From Linnemannia elongata (lineage: Eukaryota; Mortierellomycota; Mortierellomycetes; Mortierellales; Mortierellaceae): DNA of 64,000 bases. The position numbers were made by a program, and so were the translations under genes. The notes beneath the pieces are model-generated. The model had not been told where the DNA came from. It did not search any database and worked only from the letters and a program-made list of their open reading frames with translations. Below are positions 1 to 12,816 of this stretch, in pieces; positions within the stretch are counted from its first letter, which is position 1, and the number at the start of each line of letters is the position of its first letter. The stretch covers positions 558,001 through 622,000 of the forward strand of contig JAXBDG010000022.1 in the NCBI GenBank assembly GCA_036320915.1. The letters are read 5' to 3'.

Positions 1-655
1 AGCGCTCCTCCAAGAGCCCGTCTAGGACTATCTCTCGCTGGGCAACCTTCACAAGATGCGACTCTGCCCTCCAGAAACGGATTCTTCCTGTCAGCCTGAG
101 CCATTCCTTGACAGAGACCAGCAGCATAGTCTTGCTCGTGGTATTATCGATATCGCCACTAGATGCAGGATCAGTCTTGCTGCTGGCCACCAATGAAGGT
201 GTAGCTGATGCTGATCCTGCAAGAGGTTCTGGCCCTGAGAGTCCTCCCATGTCGAGGACTACTGCTGTTTCCAATGGAGCCTCTGTCGTTTCTGTTCGGG
301 TCTTGGAGCTGTATCCAGAGAGATTCCTGTCATATGGGAGGATCACGAGAAGCGCAGGGTCGATAGCTTGAACGAGGATATCCCTGACCTGTTGCTGTTG
401 CTGGCATTCTTCAAGTTCTTCCAGGTGGATCCTGTAGTACTGTCTGTCGTTCTGGGTCGTTTCAGGTGTTGAAGTTGTTGATGTAAGAGGAGTTGGCAGT
501 TCGTAGATCTGCGCTCTGGAGAGAAGGCTGAGAGCTGTCTCCTGGACTGATGTCGTTTCTGCAGTGGGATCTGCACTCCCCTCGTCGGCAGCAGACTTGG
601 AGGGCAAGAAGACTTGTTGACAGAGAGTGTCAAAGTTGTCAAGTGTGGATCCCAT
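1..655 (-). CDS. 5' part of an unrecognised protein (runs off window start)
   Basis: An open frame on the minus strand starts at an ATG complementary to 653-655 and stays open without a stop to base 1, giving about 218 residues of an N-terminal fragment. The product begins MGSTLDNFDTLCQQVF and is acidic, Ser/Thr/Gln-rich and low in complexity up to about residue 170. A more ordered, charged segment (EWLRLTGRIRFWRAES) follows near the window edge. I recognise no domain. The start is supported by the GA-rich (CT-rich on the coding strand) leader just upstream at 660-960, which resembles the leaders of other genes here. An intron inside the fragment cannot be excluded. The conserved part of the protein is probably outside the window. 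Confidence 0.6.
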   Translation of the reverse strand, partial: MGSTLDNFDTLCQQVFLPSKSAADEGSADPTAETTSVQETALSLLSRAQIYELPTPLTSTTSTPETTQNDRQYYRIHLEELEECQQQQQVRDILVQAIDPALLVILPYDRNLSGYSSKTRTETTEAPLETAVVLDMGGLSGPEPLAGSASATPSLVASSKTDPASSGDIDNTTSKTMLLVSVKEWLRLTGRIRFWRAESHLVKVAQREIVLDGLLEER

Positions 656-3028
656 TTGCAAAAGGTGTGAAATCAAGAGGGTTTGGTAAGGAAGAGTAAG
701 AAAAGATGAGGATGTGATGAGGCGAGAAAGTGAGAAGAGTAAGAAGAGGTGTTTGCTGTATGAAGGGGAGAGTGACAGGGAACAATAGGAGAGTGAGAAC
801 AAGCCGGGTCTGAAGGGTGTGTCAACAACAAAGAGGCGAAAGGGAAAGGGGTTGCTAGGCTGAGGGAGGGGGAGGGGGAAGAAAGAACAAACAAAGGGAA
901 GGCAAAGCAAGGTATGTCATAGGTTAATAGGACTAGAGAGAAAGAGAGAGGGACTGACACACACAAGCATCAATATCTACTGGATTCAGCCAGGGAGTGG
1001 CACTAGCACTATTTGTTACATATGTGAATTTTGAAGAGTCGAGAGCAATGATATTCTCCCTCTATCGACTCCTGTTGTTTGCTTCATGTGGGATAGGATG
1101 GAGACGCGTGTGCAGTCCATGTGAAAGAACATGCACACACACACCTTCCTTGGATGGATAAAGAAAAAGCTCCAACCTAGCGTTTAACAAGGCTATGGTT
1201 CGGGTATGGTGTAGTTATCATGCCTGGGCTAAGGATGGTGGCAATGGGCCTGTTTTAACACCACTACAGCGGAACTATTAAAGGCTGATCAGTCGATACG
1301 ATTGGTCAATTGATAATTGTGAATCAGGAACCAGGGCTATTTGTAGCCATCAATGAACATCCACAGTTGTATGAATCGTGAATAACAAGAAGGCATACCA
1401 GGCATAGCGAAAGTATATTCCGATGCTGTCTATGAATACTACTGTACGTTGCAGTCCTCACAGCATGCACACTCCACACAAAATAACAAACATTTACATG
1501 TACGGGTAGAAAAAAGAAACGGCCTCTCTTTCTGCTCAAAAATAAATCCAACCAAACCTCCTTTTTTTCATTTCATCTTTCTCAGAAAAGAAAAAAAGAG
1601 TTGATAATAACATCTTGGGTGCGTGCTTCTTGTTAGACTACTTGTATGGATGAAGAGAGCCGAGCTGAGTTATGGGTTATTTCTTCTTCTCTCTCTTTTC
1701 TATATCCTCCGTTCAGCTGTTCGTATGGTTTGTTGTTGTTGTTGTTGTTGCTGTAGTATTTGCGCAAGTCGACTCGACCCGATCAACTCCAACGACAACA
1801 GCAACAAATAACAGCAAGGAGAAGGAAAAGTGCTCTCAAGAAAAAAAAAAAAAGTCCCCCATAGTTCAAGGTTTGCTGGTGGTGGTTTGTCCATAGGAAC
1901 TTTTGCGATTGAAAGGTAATAAATCCCCTTTGGAGAGCACCAAAAAACAACAACATTCAAACCCCTTCTCAACTCTTCGCTTGATCCTATTGCTCTTGTT
2001 GTTGTTGATACGAATGGTTGAGAGACCATTCCAATGGGTGAGATAGGTACACCCTCTTGCTGCTCTCGACTCGATATATAGAGATCGTAAGGAAACGGTC
2101 TTCGTTTTTGCTTTGGTAACACAACGCTTCCAACCCGGCTAAAGTCCACTCTTTTTGTTCTCGTTCGTTGTCTTCTCTTCTGCATCATTCTCGCTTCACT
2201 CTCGTTCTTTTTCCATTTCCTCTCCTTCTCTTTCTCTGTCTCTCTTTCTCTTTCTCCCCTTCACACTTTCGCTCCACTTCCGCTCCTTGCTCTTTCCTCT
2301 CTTTGCCCATCTTGATGACCCCATTCAACCTACACAATTCCTAAATGACCCTTTCCATTCTCAACCAACAGCAACCATAACAACGACAAAAAAAGAAACG
2401 AAACCCTTTTCTTTCAATTATACCCTTTTTTTGTTATTCCTTTGAAACAGAACCCGCACGACTCTTAGACACTTGGGCATACACAGTTTGAGATTCCAAT
2501 TCCTCGCCATTCATTACCTCGAGACCCTCTCTCATTCCAACTTGTCTCCTATCGAGAATTTTCTTCTGGACCCAAGCGCACCATATTGACAACCCTACAA
2601 GACCCCCCTCCTTCGTTTTTGTCTGTTTAGAGGGAAAAGTGTCGATTCTTTATCTTCTTCTTGTTCATCGCCTTTTTTTCTTGTCGTTTTACTATACACA
2701 TGTATGCATTGCATGCCTGAGGGATAAAGCATTAGCGCAAAAAAAGACGAAAATACCACACACAGCCCCAAGCTCGCATCCTTCCAAGCCCTTCACTTTC
2801 AGAAACTTGGCCCTTTCTTCGCTTTGCCCTTCTCTTAGTCTTTTTTTTTTTTCCTTTTCTATTCCTCTCGTCTTTCTCCTTTGTTCTTCCTTTTTTCAGA
2901 CTCTTAATCATTTTCTTGAACCCTCATACCCCTCCCTTCAACCCTCCTCCTCACTTTCATTCACAACCACTGCTCTCTGGGTTCCTTCTTCTTTCCACTT
3001 CCCTCTCTCTTCTTCCTCTGTCATTACT
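656..3028. other. Long divergent intergenic region, no gene seen
   Basis: This is the shared upstream region of the minus-strand fragment at 1-655 and the transporter starting at 3029. It holds GA-rich sequence at 680-960, a run of GTT triplets at 1730-1750 and a strongly CT-rich leader from about 2150 to 3025 on the plus strand. The open frames present are made of these simple-sequence tracts and show no protein-like composition. Confidence 0.6.
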
Positions 3029-6000
3029 ATGGACAAACTCTTCACAGCATCGTCACCCTTCTCTCAGGCAAATTACAGTCCTCTTCGGAATCCACACGAG
3101 CAGGACCAGGACGACGACGACCCGACCAGTAGACCTCCTCATCGATCGCCTATTCACCTCCACCACCAACATCACCACCATGCCAACCCTCAACCACAAC
3201 AGTTCCGTCACCGGTCGCATAGCCAGAGCAGTAGTCGAGCCGCCATCGCTTACTCTTCCCCTGATCATCAACATCCTACAGGCTCCTTCTCAGAAGGTGA
3301 ACACGACTCTGACTCGGAGACGCCCTTGACACCCTTCAACAACGCCAGCAAACGTGTCTCTTCAGGGTCAGTTCGCAACTCTCCCTCCATGGATCGCAGC
3401 GGCGGTATCTCTTCTGGGGCTGCTCGTCGGATCAGTGGACTCCGTCCTCAGTCCCATGGTAGTACTGGTACAGCCGGGATCATGTTGCAGGGCGAGACCA
3501 TCATTGCCGTCAACAACATTCCAGCATCGATGACGGGCGGCATTCTTCCTTCGTCAGCCATGGATTCCTCCTCATCGTCGGATGATGAACCATCCTCCCC
3601 TCCACCAAAATACACCGCAGAGGACTTGGAATACTCTGAACCAGCGGGACGGCCATCACGACACTACAACAGAGATGAAGAAGTCGGCTTGGGCTTTCGT
3701 GGACTCGAGGATGTTGAAGGCGACGGACTGTTGATGCAGGTAAAAACGAAAAAAAAAAAAAAAAAATGGCATCGCCACTCTGTTGAACGGTCGCGCAAAA
3801 GAGGGAATGGAAGGGTCCAGGATACAAAAATTGAGGCTGGGCTTAGTTTTTTGTCTATTTCTGCCTTTTTGTTTTTTTCTATTTGTTCCTATGGTTGTTG
3901 TGTTTTTTGTTTGCAGGGAGGGCGAGATGACAATTGCAATTTCCAATTATAACTCTCTGAAGGGGGAAACATCGACGGGAGCGAAGAGGGAGAAAATGTG
4001 CGATGGGAAAGGGGGTTTGATAGGAACGACTGACTGCACAGGACAGAGGACAGGACGAGGCATGCCAAAGTAATTGGACAGGAGGGAAAGATGGAATTTA
4101 ATAACCACACTATCGGCACGCAGCAGAGGATGGATTCGTAGGGGGCACAGCCAAGAACATTAGCAACAACCACAACGAAGAACGATGGAATGATTCTCAC
4201 CAAAGGAAGTCGAAATCAAGAAAAGTCAAATACGCGTGTTGTTTTAGACGAAAAGCCAAAATCGCGCCTAAGTGAGACCATCACAGTTCAGTCTAGGAGG
4301 AAATCTGGATCGACACGTTTTTGAAAAGTGGAACCATCACTAAAACGAAGGGGGAGATTCAAGAAGGTCAAGGGATTCAAGGGACATGGCAGACAATCGT
4401 CCTTTTTGAGGTTTAGCACCAAAATAATGTCCATGTTAGACTGGTGTCCTACCTGGCCACTTCTTTTCTTTAGTTCAACCAACGGGTTCACTAACCCCCT
4501 GCTCTTTTCTCCCATTCTTCTTCACTCCCTCTGTTAACTAGGCATCCACTACGTTGATCTTTGCAGTGAGCGGGCTTATCTGCGCCGGATGGCTTCTTGA
4601 TGTGATACAGGTAAGCTTGCTGCACTTGTGCTACAATGACAAGGGTTGGATGATACCTACGGTGTTTCGTAGTCAACAGGAAACTAACATATTTCATTCT
4701 TCATTCTCTCTCTGTAGCACTGGCAAGTGTTTATTGACATCTCGGAGCTCATCATCCTCATCCCCATTCTTCTCAATCTCAAGGGCAACCTTGAGATGAA
4801 CCTTGCCAGTCGCCTCTCCACAGCTGTATGTTAATTATCTTGCTGTCTTTTTTGCCTTTTTGTTACTATTCAGCCTTGAAGAAAATCATACTCACCACCT
4901 ACCCTCTTTTTCTTTAGGCAAACTTGGGACTACTGGATCAAAAAGCATCACGCAACGCATTCATCAAAGGAAACTTGGGTCTTCTCCAACTCCAAAGTTT
5001 GGCCGTCGGATCAGTTGCAGGATTGTTCTCATTCGGACTCGGGGTGGTGGTTCATCCGACGACAAACAACTTTAACGAGATTGCGCTCATGATCACTGCG
5101 TCTATGCTCTGTGCTGCCCTGAGCAGTTTTGTCCTGGGTGGATTCATGTGCGGGCTTGTCCTTGTCTGCCGTCGTTACCGGATCAACCCTGGTTAGTTTT
5201 TATTATTAACTGTTTGTGAAAAACTCAATGTGTATTTTCGGGGATGGTCTAATTTGCTGCATGGATATGAGATCTGACAATGAACTTTCTTGCCTTTTTT
5301 CTGTCATATTCGTAGACAATATTGCATGCCCGTTGGCATCGTCGTTTGGAGACTTGGTAACGTTGGTCATCCTGGCTGCAGTCTCTGTCTTCCTCCAAAA
5401 GTACATCAGTAAGTATTTTCGAAAATCTCCATGCATCCCTCTCCATTTGCTCACTACTTTGCTCTCAAATGACAGAAAGTGTCTGTAGAAATGAAAAAGA
5501 AAAAAAAAGCGAACTAACGCAAATATGCTGCTCATATTTTATGACTTTTCCTACACACCATTCTAGACTCTCCCCTGTCAGTCCTCATGCTGGTCATGTT
5601 GCTGGCTCTGATTCCCGTATGGGTGATTTACGTTCGCAAGAACAAGTACGTCTGCGAGGTAGCCAAGGAAGGATGGGGTCCCGTCTTTGCAGCTATGGTG
5701 ATCGCCAGTACTGCAGGTCTGGTCCTCGAGCGGTATATCAACGAGTTTCCCGGGATGGCTCTTATCTCTCCAGTCTTGAACGGGCTTACAGGAAACATTG
5801 GATCGATCTATGCTAGTCGTATCTCGACTTCGTTGCATGCGGGCATTAAGGAGAATTATCGGGAGACGGAACGGACATTGTTCTTGGTCCATATCCCTGT
5901 GCAGACAGTGTTCCTGACGGTGATTGCATTGTTGGGTTTGGGCCATGTCCAGTGGACAGTGATGGTTGTGATGGGCTATTGGGCTGTGGCGTTGTGTCTG

Positions 6001-6303
6001 GTTGTTATCTCATTGGCAATGGCTCGGTGGATCACCCATTTGTTCTGGAACCGTGGATATGACCCTGATAACTATGCCCTTCCCATCCTGTAAGTTCCCC
6101 CTTTCAATTGCTTGGGTCGGTTATCTTTCGTTAATTCGTGCCATTGATAGTTCCTAGTTTGCTAATCTTCTTGTTATCTTCCTTTCCCTCCTCCTCTCCT
6201 TAGGACATCGTTGTTGGATGTGATTGGAACAGTTCTGTTGGTCATTGGGTTCTGGGCCCTCAGTTATGGTGACATTACCTCCAGTGGCGCCGGCGATCCA
6301 TAA
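3029..6303 (+). CDS. SLC41/MgtE-family divalent cation (Mg2+) transporter
   Basis: The product is a membrane Mg2+ transporter of the SLC41 group, which has two MgtE-type halves. Proposed exons are 3029-3739, 4542-4610, 4718-4825, 4918-5191, 5316-5408, 5567-6089 and 6204-6303, all in phase, giving about 625 residues. Residues 1-237 are a polar tail rich in His, Asp and Ser, including HLHHQHHHH. The first MgtE half carries [18 protein letters not shown] and the second carries [18 protein letters not shown]. Each half ends in a Pro/Asp segment ([13 protein letters not shown] and [14 protein letters not shown]), as in SLC41 proteins. About ten hydrophobic segments are visible. The weak point is intron 1 (3740-4541), which is long for this window and may hide a small exon just before the first membrane helix. 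The ATG at 3029 follows a CT-rich leader; the open frame continues upstream only through simple sequence. Family assignment is firm; ion specificity is inferred. Confidence 0.9.
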
Positions 6304-7297
6304 ACTCGGTTCCCTCTTATCATTCCTATTCTCCGTAATCTTGTACATTAAAAAAACACCACCTTTTTGCATGTACGTTTTTTTTTTTTTTGATTTTTGA
6401 TGTTTGATTTTTGATTTTTTTGATTGCGAGCACCGAAAGAGGATTAGTGGCAAAAATATAGAGTCCATGACGAACGGGATCATGATGACATTTTTTTCGT
6501 ACACCTGCTCGGTTCCAAAATATGCTGGCAGAACGAACGAACGACGACGATGATTGTTCTTCTTTTTGGGAGGCGTTCTTTTGTAGCGTTTGTTGTTGTT
6601 CGTGTGATCCATGAGCACTCTTATTTTCTTTTACGAGCAACCACACTCGCGAAAAGAGCAGAGAAAATGAATGAACTTTTCTTGAGGCAGTAGCGAAATG
6701 CTTTAATAAAAATTATTCGAGGATGTCCGCGCATGAACAAGAAAAAAAGAAGAAGCGCTGCTTCATAGCGTCATAGCTTGCTACGCTACAAGATACAACA
6801 AAGAAAGAAGGGTTGCATGGCAAGCATGGAACGACTCCTCCTTGAGAAGAACTCGAAAGGGGAGGTTGCGATGACCACATCACTGAGGAACTTTCAAAAG
6901 CGAGTCACATGCACCCTGATTGCCTAGCGTCCTTCTTGGTCCCCGTTTGACCGGCTTTAAGGACTCGTTGGTGGTCCTCTTCTTCGTCTCTTTTCTTTGC
7001 TCTCTTTCTCTTCTTACCATTCTTACCACTGTTTTTATTTCCTTTTTACCCTCATTCAGTTGTACGAATCAAACCCTCATCACCAACACACCAAAGCGAT
7101 CAGTTCACCGCCCATTTTTTTTTATCCTTTCTTGTATCTCCGTCCACCCTGTGCCCACAGACCAACAAGCTTTCCAAATCCGGCCAGAGAGAGAGTGAGA
7201 GAAAAAAAAAGGACCCTTCGAGAGCCCTCTCCCTTTTTTATTTTTATTTTCTTTACCCACGCTTCACCAACAGCCAAGCAACCAACGACCAAGAACG
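6304..7297. other. Intergenic region, trehalase upstream sequence
   Basis: The first part is the 3' flank of the transporter, with T-rich tracts at 6379-6420. The second part is a CT-rich leader (6950-7290) for the trehalase gene. One AGGGG-type stress-response-like pentamer occurs near 6857, which by itself is weak evidence. I see no gene here. Confidence 0.5.
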
Positions 7298-10200
7298 ATG
7301 AATATCACTGAACGTCCATCGTCCATGAAAATGGCCGACACCCCCAGACTACCCACGCCGCCTTGCACGACCGTCGTCCCCGCGAACGAGTACTATGCGA
7401 ATGCGAATTATGTCTCCCGCAACCGCACCATCGGCAGTGTAAGTTTTTTTTTATGTCGAGTGACGAAGACGGGACAGCCTGACGTTCGTTTGTTCGTTGA
7501 CCGTGTGTTATGCAAAAAGAGAAGAAGAAGAAGAGGATTTCTGTGGGAATATGGGAGTAGGACGAGCAGGACGGGAGGGAGAAGACGAAGGGAGAAGTTT
7601 AGATCGGACGATGTGAGCGTGTGTCAGTAGTTTCTGGGGTTAATTTGACGACGATGTTGGATATGGTGGGGGAGGGGGGAGGGGGAATCCCCTCACTTTA
7701 TCGCCTTTTATTTTTCCGTTGTTTGCATCAAATGAAAATGGGAGGGACAAGATCGGGGCAATAGGAGCATTTCCAACAAAGAATGAACGAGTCATATCAC
7801 TTTTCCTTTGTCTTTGGTTCTTGTTTTCTTTGCATGAACCCACATGCAATTCGCACCCATCCATTGACTTTCGAGGAAATCAAAAGGGGGATGATGAAAC
7901 TGCAATGCAAGGGGAGGGGAACAGGGGAGCAGCGATGACTCGTTGTATCGATAAGTTGTTATCGATTTGCCATTCTCATGTCTTGTTTCCTCCTTTTTTT
8001 TTCTTTTTCTTTTTTTTTTTCTTCTTCTTGCATTAACGTCGTCATCATGTTCAATGATAACATACACAAATAGTCGTCAAAGACAACTAGTCAGAGCGCA
8101 AACGATGGCGCCACACAGGAAGAGCCCGGAGGTGTCAACATAAAGTACAGACGCCAGAGGAGAGCTTCTCATGGTAAGTACTCTCTGTTCTAGGTCCCTC
8201 TTCCCTCCCATTGTTTTGTTTAGAATGAATGATCCATTTGCCACCAATTTCAATGACTCAACGTGTTGGCCTACTGGATCGTAGATGACAAGGCATTCAA
8301 GCCACGCAGGTTTCTGATCGATGTAGAGGAGACGCAGAGATTGATCCTGGAGCAAGAGGACACCGACGGCGACTTCCAGATCACAGTCAACGACATTGGA
8401 CCCAAGGTCATTACGCTCGGCACCGCAGACTCTGCAGGATTCAACAAGTACGACATCCGCGGCACTTACATGCTCAGCAACCTCCTTCAGGAACTCTCCC
8501 TCGCCCAGGACTATGGCCGTAAATATGTTGTCCTGGATGAGGCCAGGTTAAACGAGAACCCTGTCGATCGGTTGTCACGTATGATCCGTCATCATTTCTG
8601 GGATGGGTTGACGAGACGTATTGACGCTGAGGGATTGGAAACGATCTCGAATGATCCCAAGAATCGGTCCAAGAATACGGCGCCGAGGATATATGTCCCC
8701 TATGGACAGAATGAGATTCTGGAGTACTATAAGGGGGTGAGTGTTAGCAAACCTAACTTGAGGTTGGAGGTGGAGCAACTACCCAAGGAGATCACGCCCA
8801 AGTATGTCCAGTCGATCAACGAAAAGCCCGGGATTCTGGCGTTGGCTATGACCAAGCACTTGGATGAGGATGGATCAGAGACACTGAAGGGTGTACCCTT
8901 TGTTGTACCCGGTGGTCGGTTTAACGAGATGTATGGTTGGGATTCGTACTTTGAGTCACTTGGACTGTTGGTCGATGGACGGTTGGAACTGGCCAAAGGA
9001 ATGGTGGATAACTTTGTATACGAGATTCAGCATTACGGCAAGATCCTCAACGCCAACCGTAGCTACTACTTGACCAGGACCCAACCACCCTTCCTGACAG
9101 ACATGATGCTCAAGGTCTATGATCGACTCCCCTTCAGTCTGGAGACCGAGAACAAGCAGTGGCTGGCTGTGACCCTGGCCGCCGCCATCAAGGAGTACTT
9201 GACGGTCTGGATGTCTCAGCCCCGATACGACCCTGTCACGGGTCTGTCGCGATTCTACAGCGAGGGTATCGGTATGCCACCGGAGACTGAGGCGACGCAT
9301 TTCGATCATGTCATCAAGCCCTTTGCCGATGCCATGGGCTTGTCGATCGAGGCCTATTGCAAGATGTACAATGAGGGGACGCTGACTGAGCCCGAGTTGG
9401 ATACGTACTTTAAGCACGACCGTGCTGTGCGTGAGTCTGGTCATGACACGACGTATAGGTTGGACAATTGCTGTGCAGATCTGGCAACGATTGATCTGAA
9501 CGCGTTGTTGTACAAGTATGAGATCGATATTGCCGAGACTATCCAGACTATCTTTGGAGATTCGTTCGAGACGCCATACTTTGACTGCTATGACACGTTG
9601 GCTCAGGAGAAGAAGGAAGAGAAGGAGGAGAAGACGGAGAGTGAGCAGGAGAAAGAGCCAGAGGAAAGGAAGTTTGTGCACACGTCAGAGCAGTGGTTTG
9701 AGCGAGCGCGGATCCGGCAGGAGAGGCTGAACCGATACTGTTGGAACGAGGAACGAGGCATGTTCTTTGATTATGATACCCGGCTCGGGACCATGTGCAC
9801 CTACGAGAGTGTCACTACCTTCTATGCCATGTGGGCCGGATGTGCCGACCGCGACAAAGCTGAGCGCATGATGTAAGTTCCATTTGTATTTGTTTTTTTC
9901 CCAATCTTGTAGGCAGCCCATGTTCGAGAGTTGCACTTGACGCTAACGCGGGGTGGTTTTTTTTTGTATCGAAATCGTAGGACAAAGGCACTTCCGCTGT
10001 TCGAGGTAACAGGAGGCCTGGTGTCGGGTACAGAGTCTTCCCGTGGCTTCATTACGCTTGCGAGACCCAACCGGCAGTGGGACTTTCCCTTTGGATGGGC
10101 GCCTCACCAGATCATCTCCTGGATTGGATTTGAGAAGTATGGTTTCATGGAAGAAGCCAAGCGCACCTGCTACCGCTGGCTTTATACGTACGTTCTCGTT

Positions 10201-10843
10201 TCCCTCTGTCATAATTGGTTTTGAGCTAGCGTGAAACTTGGATCTATGTTAAGAGAGAGAGGAAGGCCAAACGACTCTCATCATGCAACACACTAACCCA
10301 TCCGTTCTTTTTTTGTCAATTTTCCGTACTTGTAGAATCACAAAGGCATTTGTAGACTTTAACGGTGTGGTCCCCGAAAAGTTCGACATCGTCAACATGA
10401 CCCACAAGGTCCAAGTCGAGTACGGGAACGTCGGTGTCGATTTCAAGTTTATCCCACGTGAAGGGTTTGGATGGATGAATGCCAGTTATCAAGTCGGACT
10501 CGGGTATATGGATCGCGGATTGCGTCGTGCTTTGGGTGCGGTTATGGAACCGACCAAGGTGTTTCAGAGCCGTAGCCAAGCTTCTTTGCTGGCCAACCTC
10601 AACGCCAACGCCAACGCCACCGTCGCCAAGACTGAGGCTATCAGCATCAAACCTCCCACTACCGAAAATGTTGTAAGCGAAGGTGTTATTGTTGGTGCTA
10701 ACAACAGCGTGGACCAGCAGAGTGTTTCGGCCGAGCTACCCCTTATTCCGGCCGAGTTGCACCATCACCCTGTCCGACGCCATAGTCTGGTTGAGCAGCC
10801 TCTCGATGTCACCACGCGCCTCCTCCGCCCCCATCGGACGTAA
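7298..10843 (+). CDS. NTH1: Neutral (cytosolic) trehalase, GH37
   Basis: This enzyme hydrolyses trehalose to two glucoses in the cytosol during recovery from stress. Exons are 7298-7438, 8074-8173, 8285-9872, 9981-10187 and 10336-10843, in phase, for about 847 residues. Both GH37 signatures are present: PGGRFNEMYGWDSYF around residue 300 and QWDFPFGWAP in exon 4. The N-terminal region has a basic RRQRRAS stretch that fits the PKA phosphorylation site of fungal neutral trehalases. It is followed by DTDGDFQI, matching the EF-hand-like Ca2+ site of that family. There is no signal peptide, as expected for the neutral rather than the acid enzyme. A Lys/Glu-rich insertion (about 30 residues, 9605-9670) and an Asn/Ala-rich C-terminal tail are local additions. 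Intron 1 (635 bp) is long and poly-T rich. The conserved RRAS-DDKAF junction fixes the exon 2/3 splice. Confidence 0.95.
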
Positions 10844-11126
10844 AAAACCACACGCACACAATGTCCCCTCGCAAGATGTGATCAACAACACAAGGAACGT
10901 TCAAAAAACAAGCACAAAAGGGGGGAACTGTACAGATCTGAACAAAACCGAGCAACATACGATGATTTTTTTTTTTTCGTCCTTACAAATAAAAGCAATA
11001 GTCAGCACTTTCATTTTTGTTATCCTTTTTGCTTTGTATTGAAAAAAAAAGTATTTGTCTATCGATACTCCATCGTCCATCATCAGCATCCTGGGTGCAC
11101 ACAAATAGGCACAAGGGGACAATGAC

Positions 11127-12771
11127 TTATTGTCTCTTCTTTCCAGAAGTAACCTGTGGACTGCTGCTGCTGCTTGCACCGCCAGTCGAGAACTTTGCGA
11201 GGGTGGCAGAGATATCAGGCATCTCAAAGCTGGGCATCTGCATATCATCCTGCATTCCCTGCATCTCTTCCATTTGCTCAGCGTCTGTTTGTATCATGAT
11301 TGAAGAATAGAAAGGTGGGTTAGACAGGAAAGTGAATGAAAAAAGAACGAATGCGTAAATGCGAATGCAACAAACTATCTTGAAAGTAGAGATGATAATG
11401 AAAGAAACGCGTACCCATGTTGGCCATAAGCTTGGGCATGACAAAGAGCTGTTGTATGAAGAGAGAAAGTCGAATAGCAACGGTAATAGTTAGTTCAGTT
11501 TTCGTCTCACTCTCACTTCGTGTTATAACTGAAAAGAAAGGCCTTCACAAATGTTACCATCAAGACACTGGCTCCCATCATCAACATCATGGGGTTGGCG
11601 AACAACGACGAGATCTTGAATCCCTCACGAGGCTATCATTTCAACGATAACAAAAAAAGACGGCTTGTCAGAGAAGCGCATCCAGTTCACAGAACAGATC
11701 ACAAAAGGCAAAAGGCAAGAACAAAGCAAACCGTACTCGGGCCATAACTTACGATGAAGAAAGTGGTGGGTGCGCGGGGAACGAGGGTGAGAGGAAACTG
11801 GAGAGGGTTATCGTTGTTTGACCAGTCGAATCCAAAGCTGACCAAGTTGGCCTTGGTCTCCTTTCCTGCGAGTGTCACCTTGACCTGTTTAACGTGATCC
11901 GTCGAATACATAAAACAATGTAAGGACCGTGGTTGTTCCAGAGCAATGATGGCGTGTCGGTGGTAAGGCAAGATATGATACAGGGAGAAGCCTGCTGTTA
12001 GCGAGTTGTAAAAGCGGACATGAAGAATGCACATTCAATAGCCCATTATGACAAAATCTGTCCAGAATAACGTACAGTGGGGTAGTTGTACTGTGGGCTC
12101 TGGACCTCCAAAAGGTAGGTTCCTTCAGGGACATTGGTGCTACGACATTATCAAACGGAAGGCGTAATGTATGTTAGGGCAATTTGTTGTTGTGGTTTTA
12201 AATCCAGTCCATGTTCCCGTCATCCATTGCAACCAGCAAGCTCAGCTTACAAGATGAATTTTCCGTCCTTATTAATCATGGACGAGTACTGGCCACCGCT
12301 GAGAAGAACACGGGTCTGAGGCGAAAGTTCTGTTGCGATGCAAATAAGGAAACAAAAAGGTATGTTAGGCAATCGTCGTCCTTTTCTGATATTTCCCGGG
12401 TCCATGTCCTGAACACTGTCGTGAATGCAAAAATGGACGTATGTATACCTCTGGGGTGGGCGTTTTCGCCAAATCCGACGAGATAGCCAGAGAGGTCGGC
12501 GGCAGAAACCGACGACAAGCTGGAGTACAAGGTTGAACATGGACAGAAGAAAAAATCGGGTGTCAATCGTCCGTCTATCCTTCCATATTGACAACTGTTG
12601 ATATTTCATCGTCTCTCCTGCGCCGAAAGCACAGTGTCCTGTTGTTCCTGCAGGGCTATTCCTGAACAAAGTGGGGTTGTCCTGATGCAGCACGCCTTCT
12701 TCCATCATCTAACAGTGAACTCCTTTGTACTCCCGATGAGGCTGTGTGTACACTTGGGTGAATGCGTTTTT

Positions 12772-12816
<45 letters not shown>

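Noticed and set aside
2639..3028. Open frame with a GTG start that would extend the transporter upstream
   Set aside because: The extra residues derive from CT-rich simple sequence and GTG is an unlikely start in a fungus; the ATG at 3029 is better.
8956..9681. 241-residue open frame on the minus strand
   Set aside because: It lies entirely within the trehalase exon 3 on the opposite strand and has no protein-like features.
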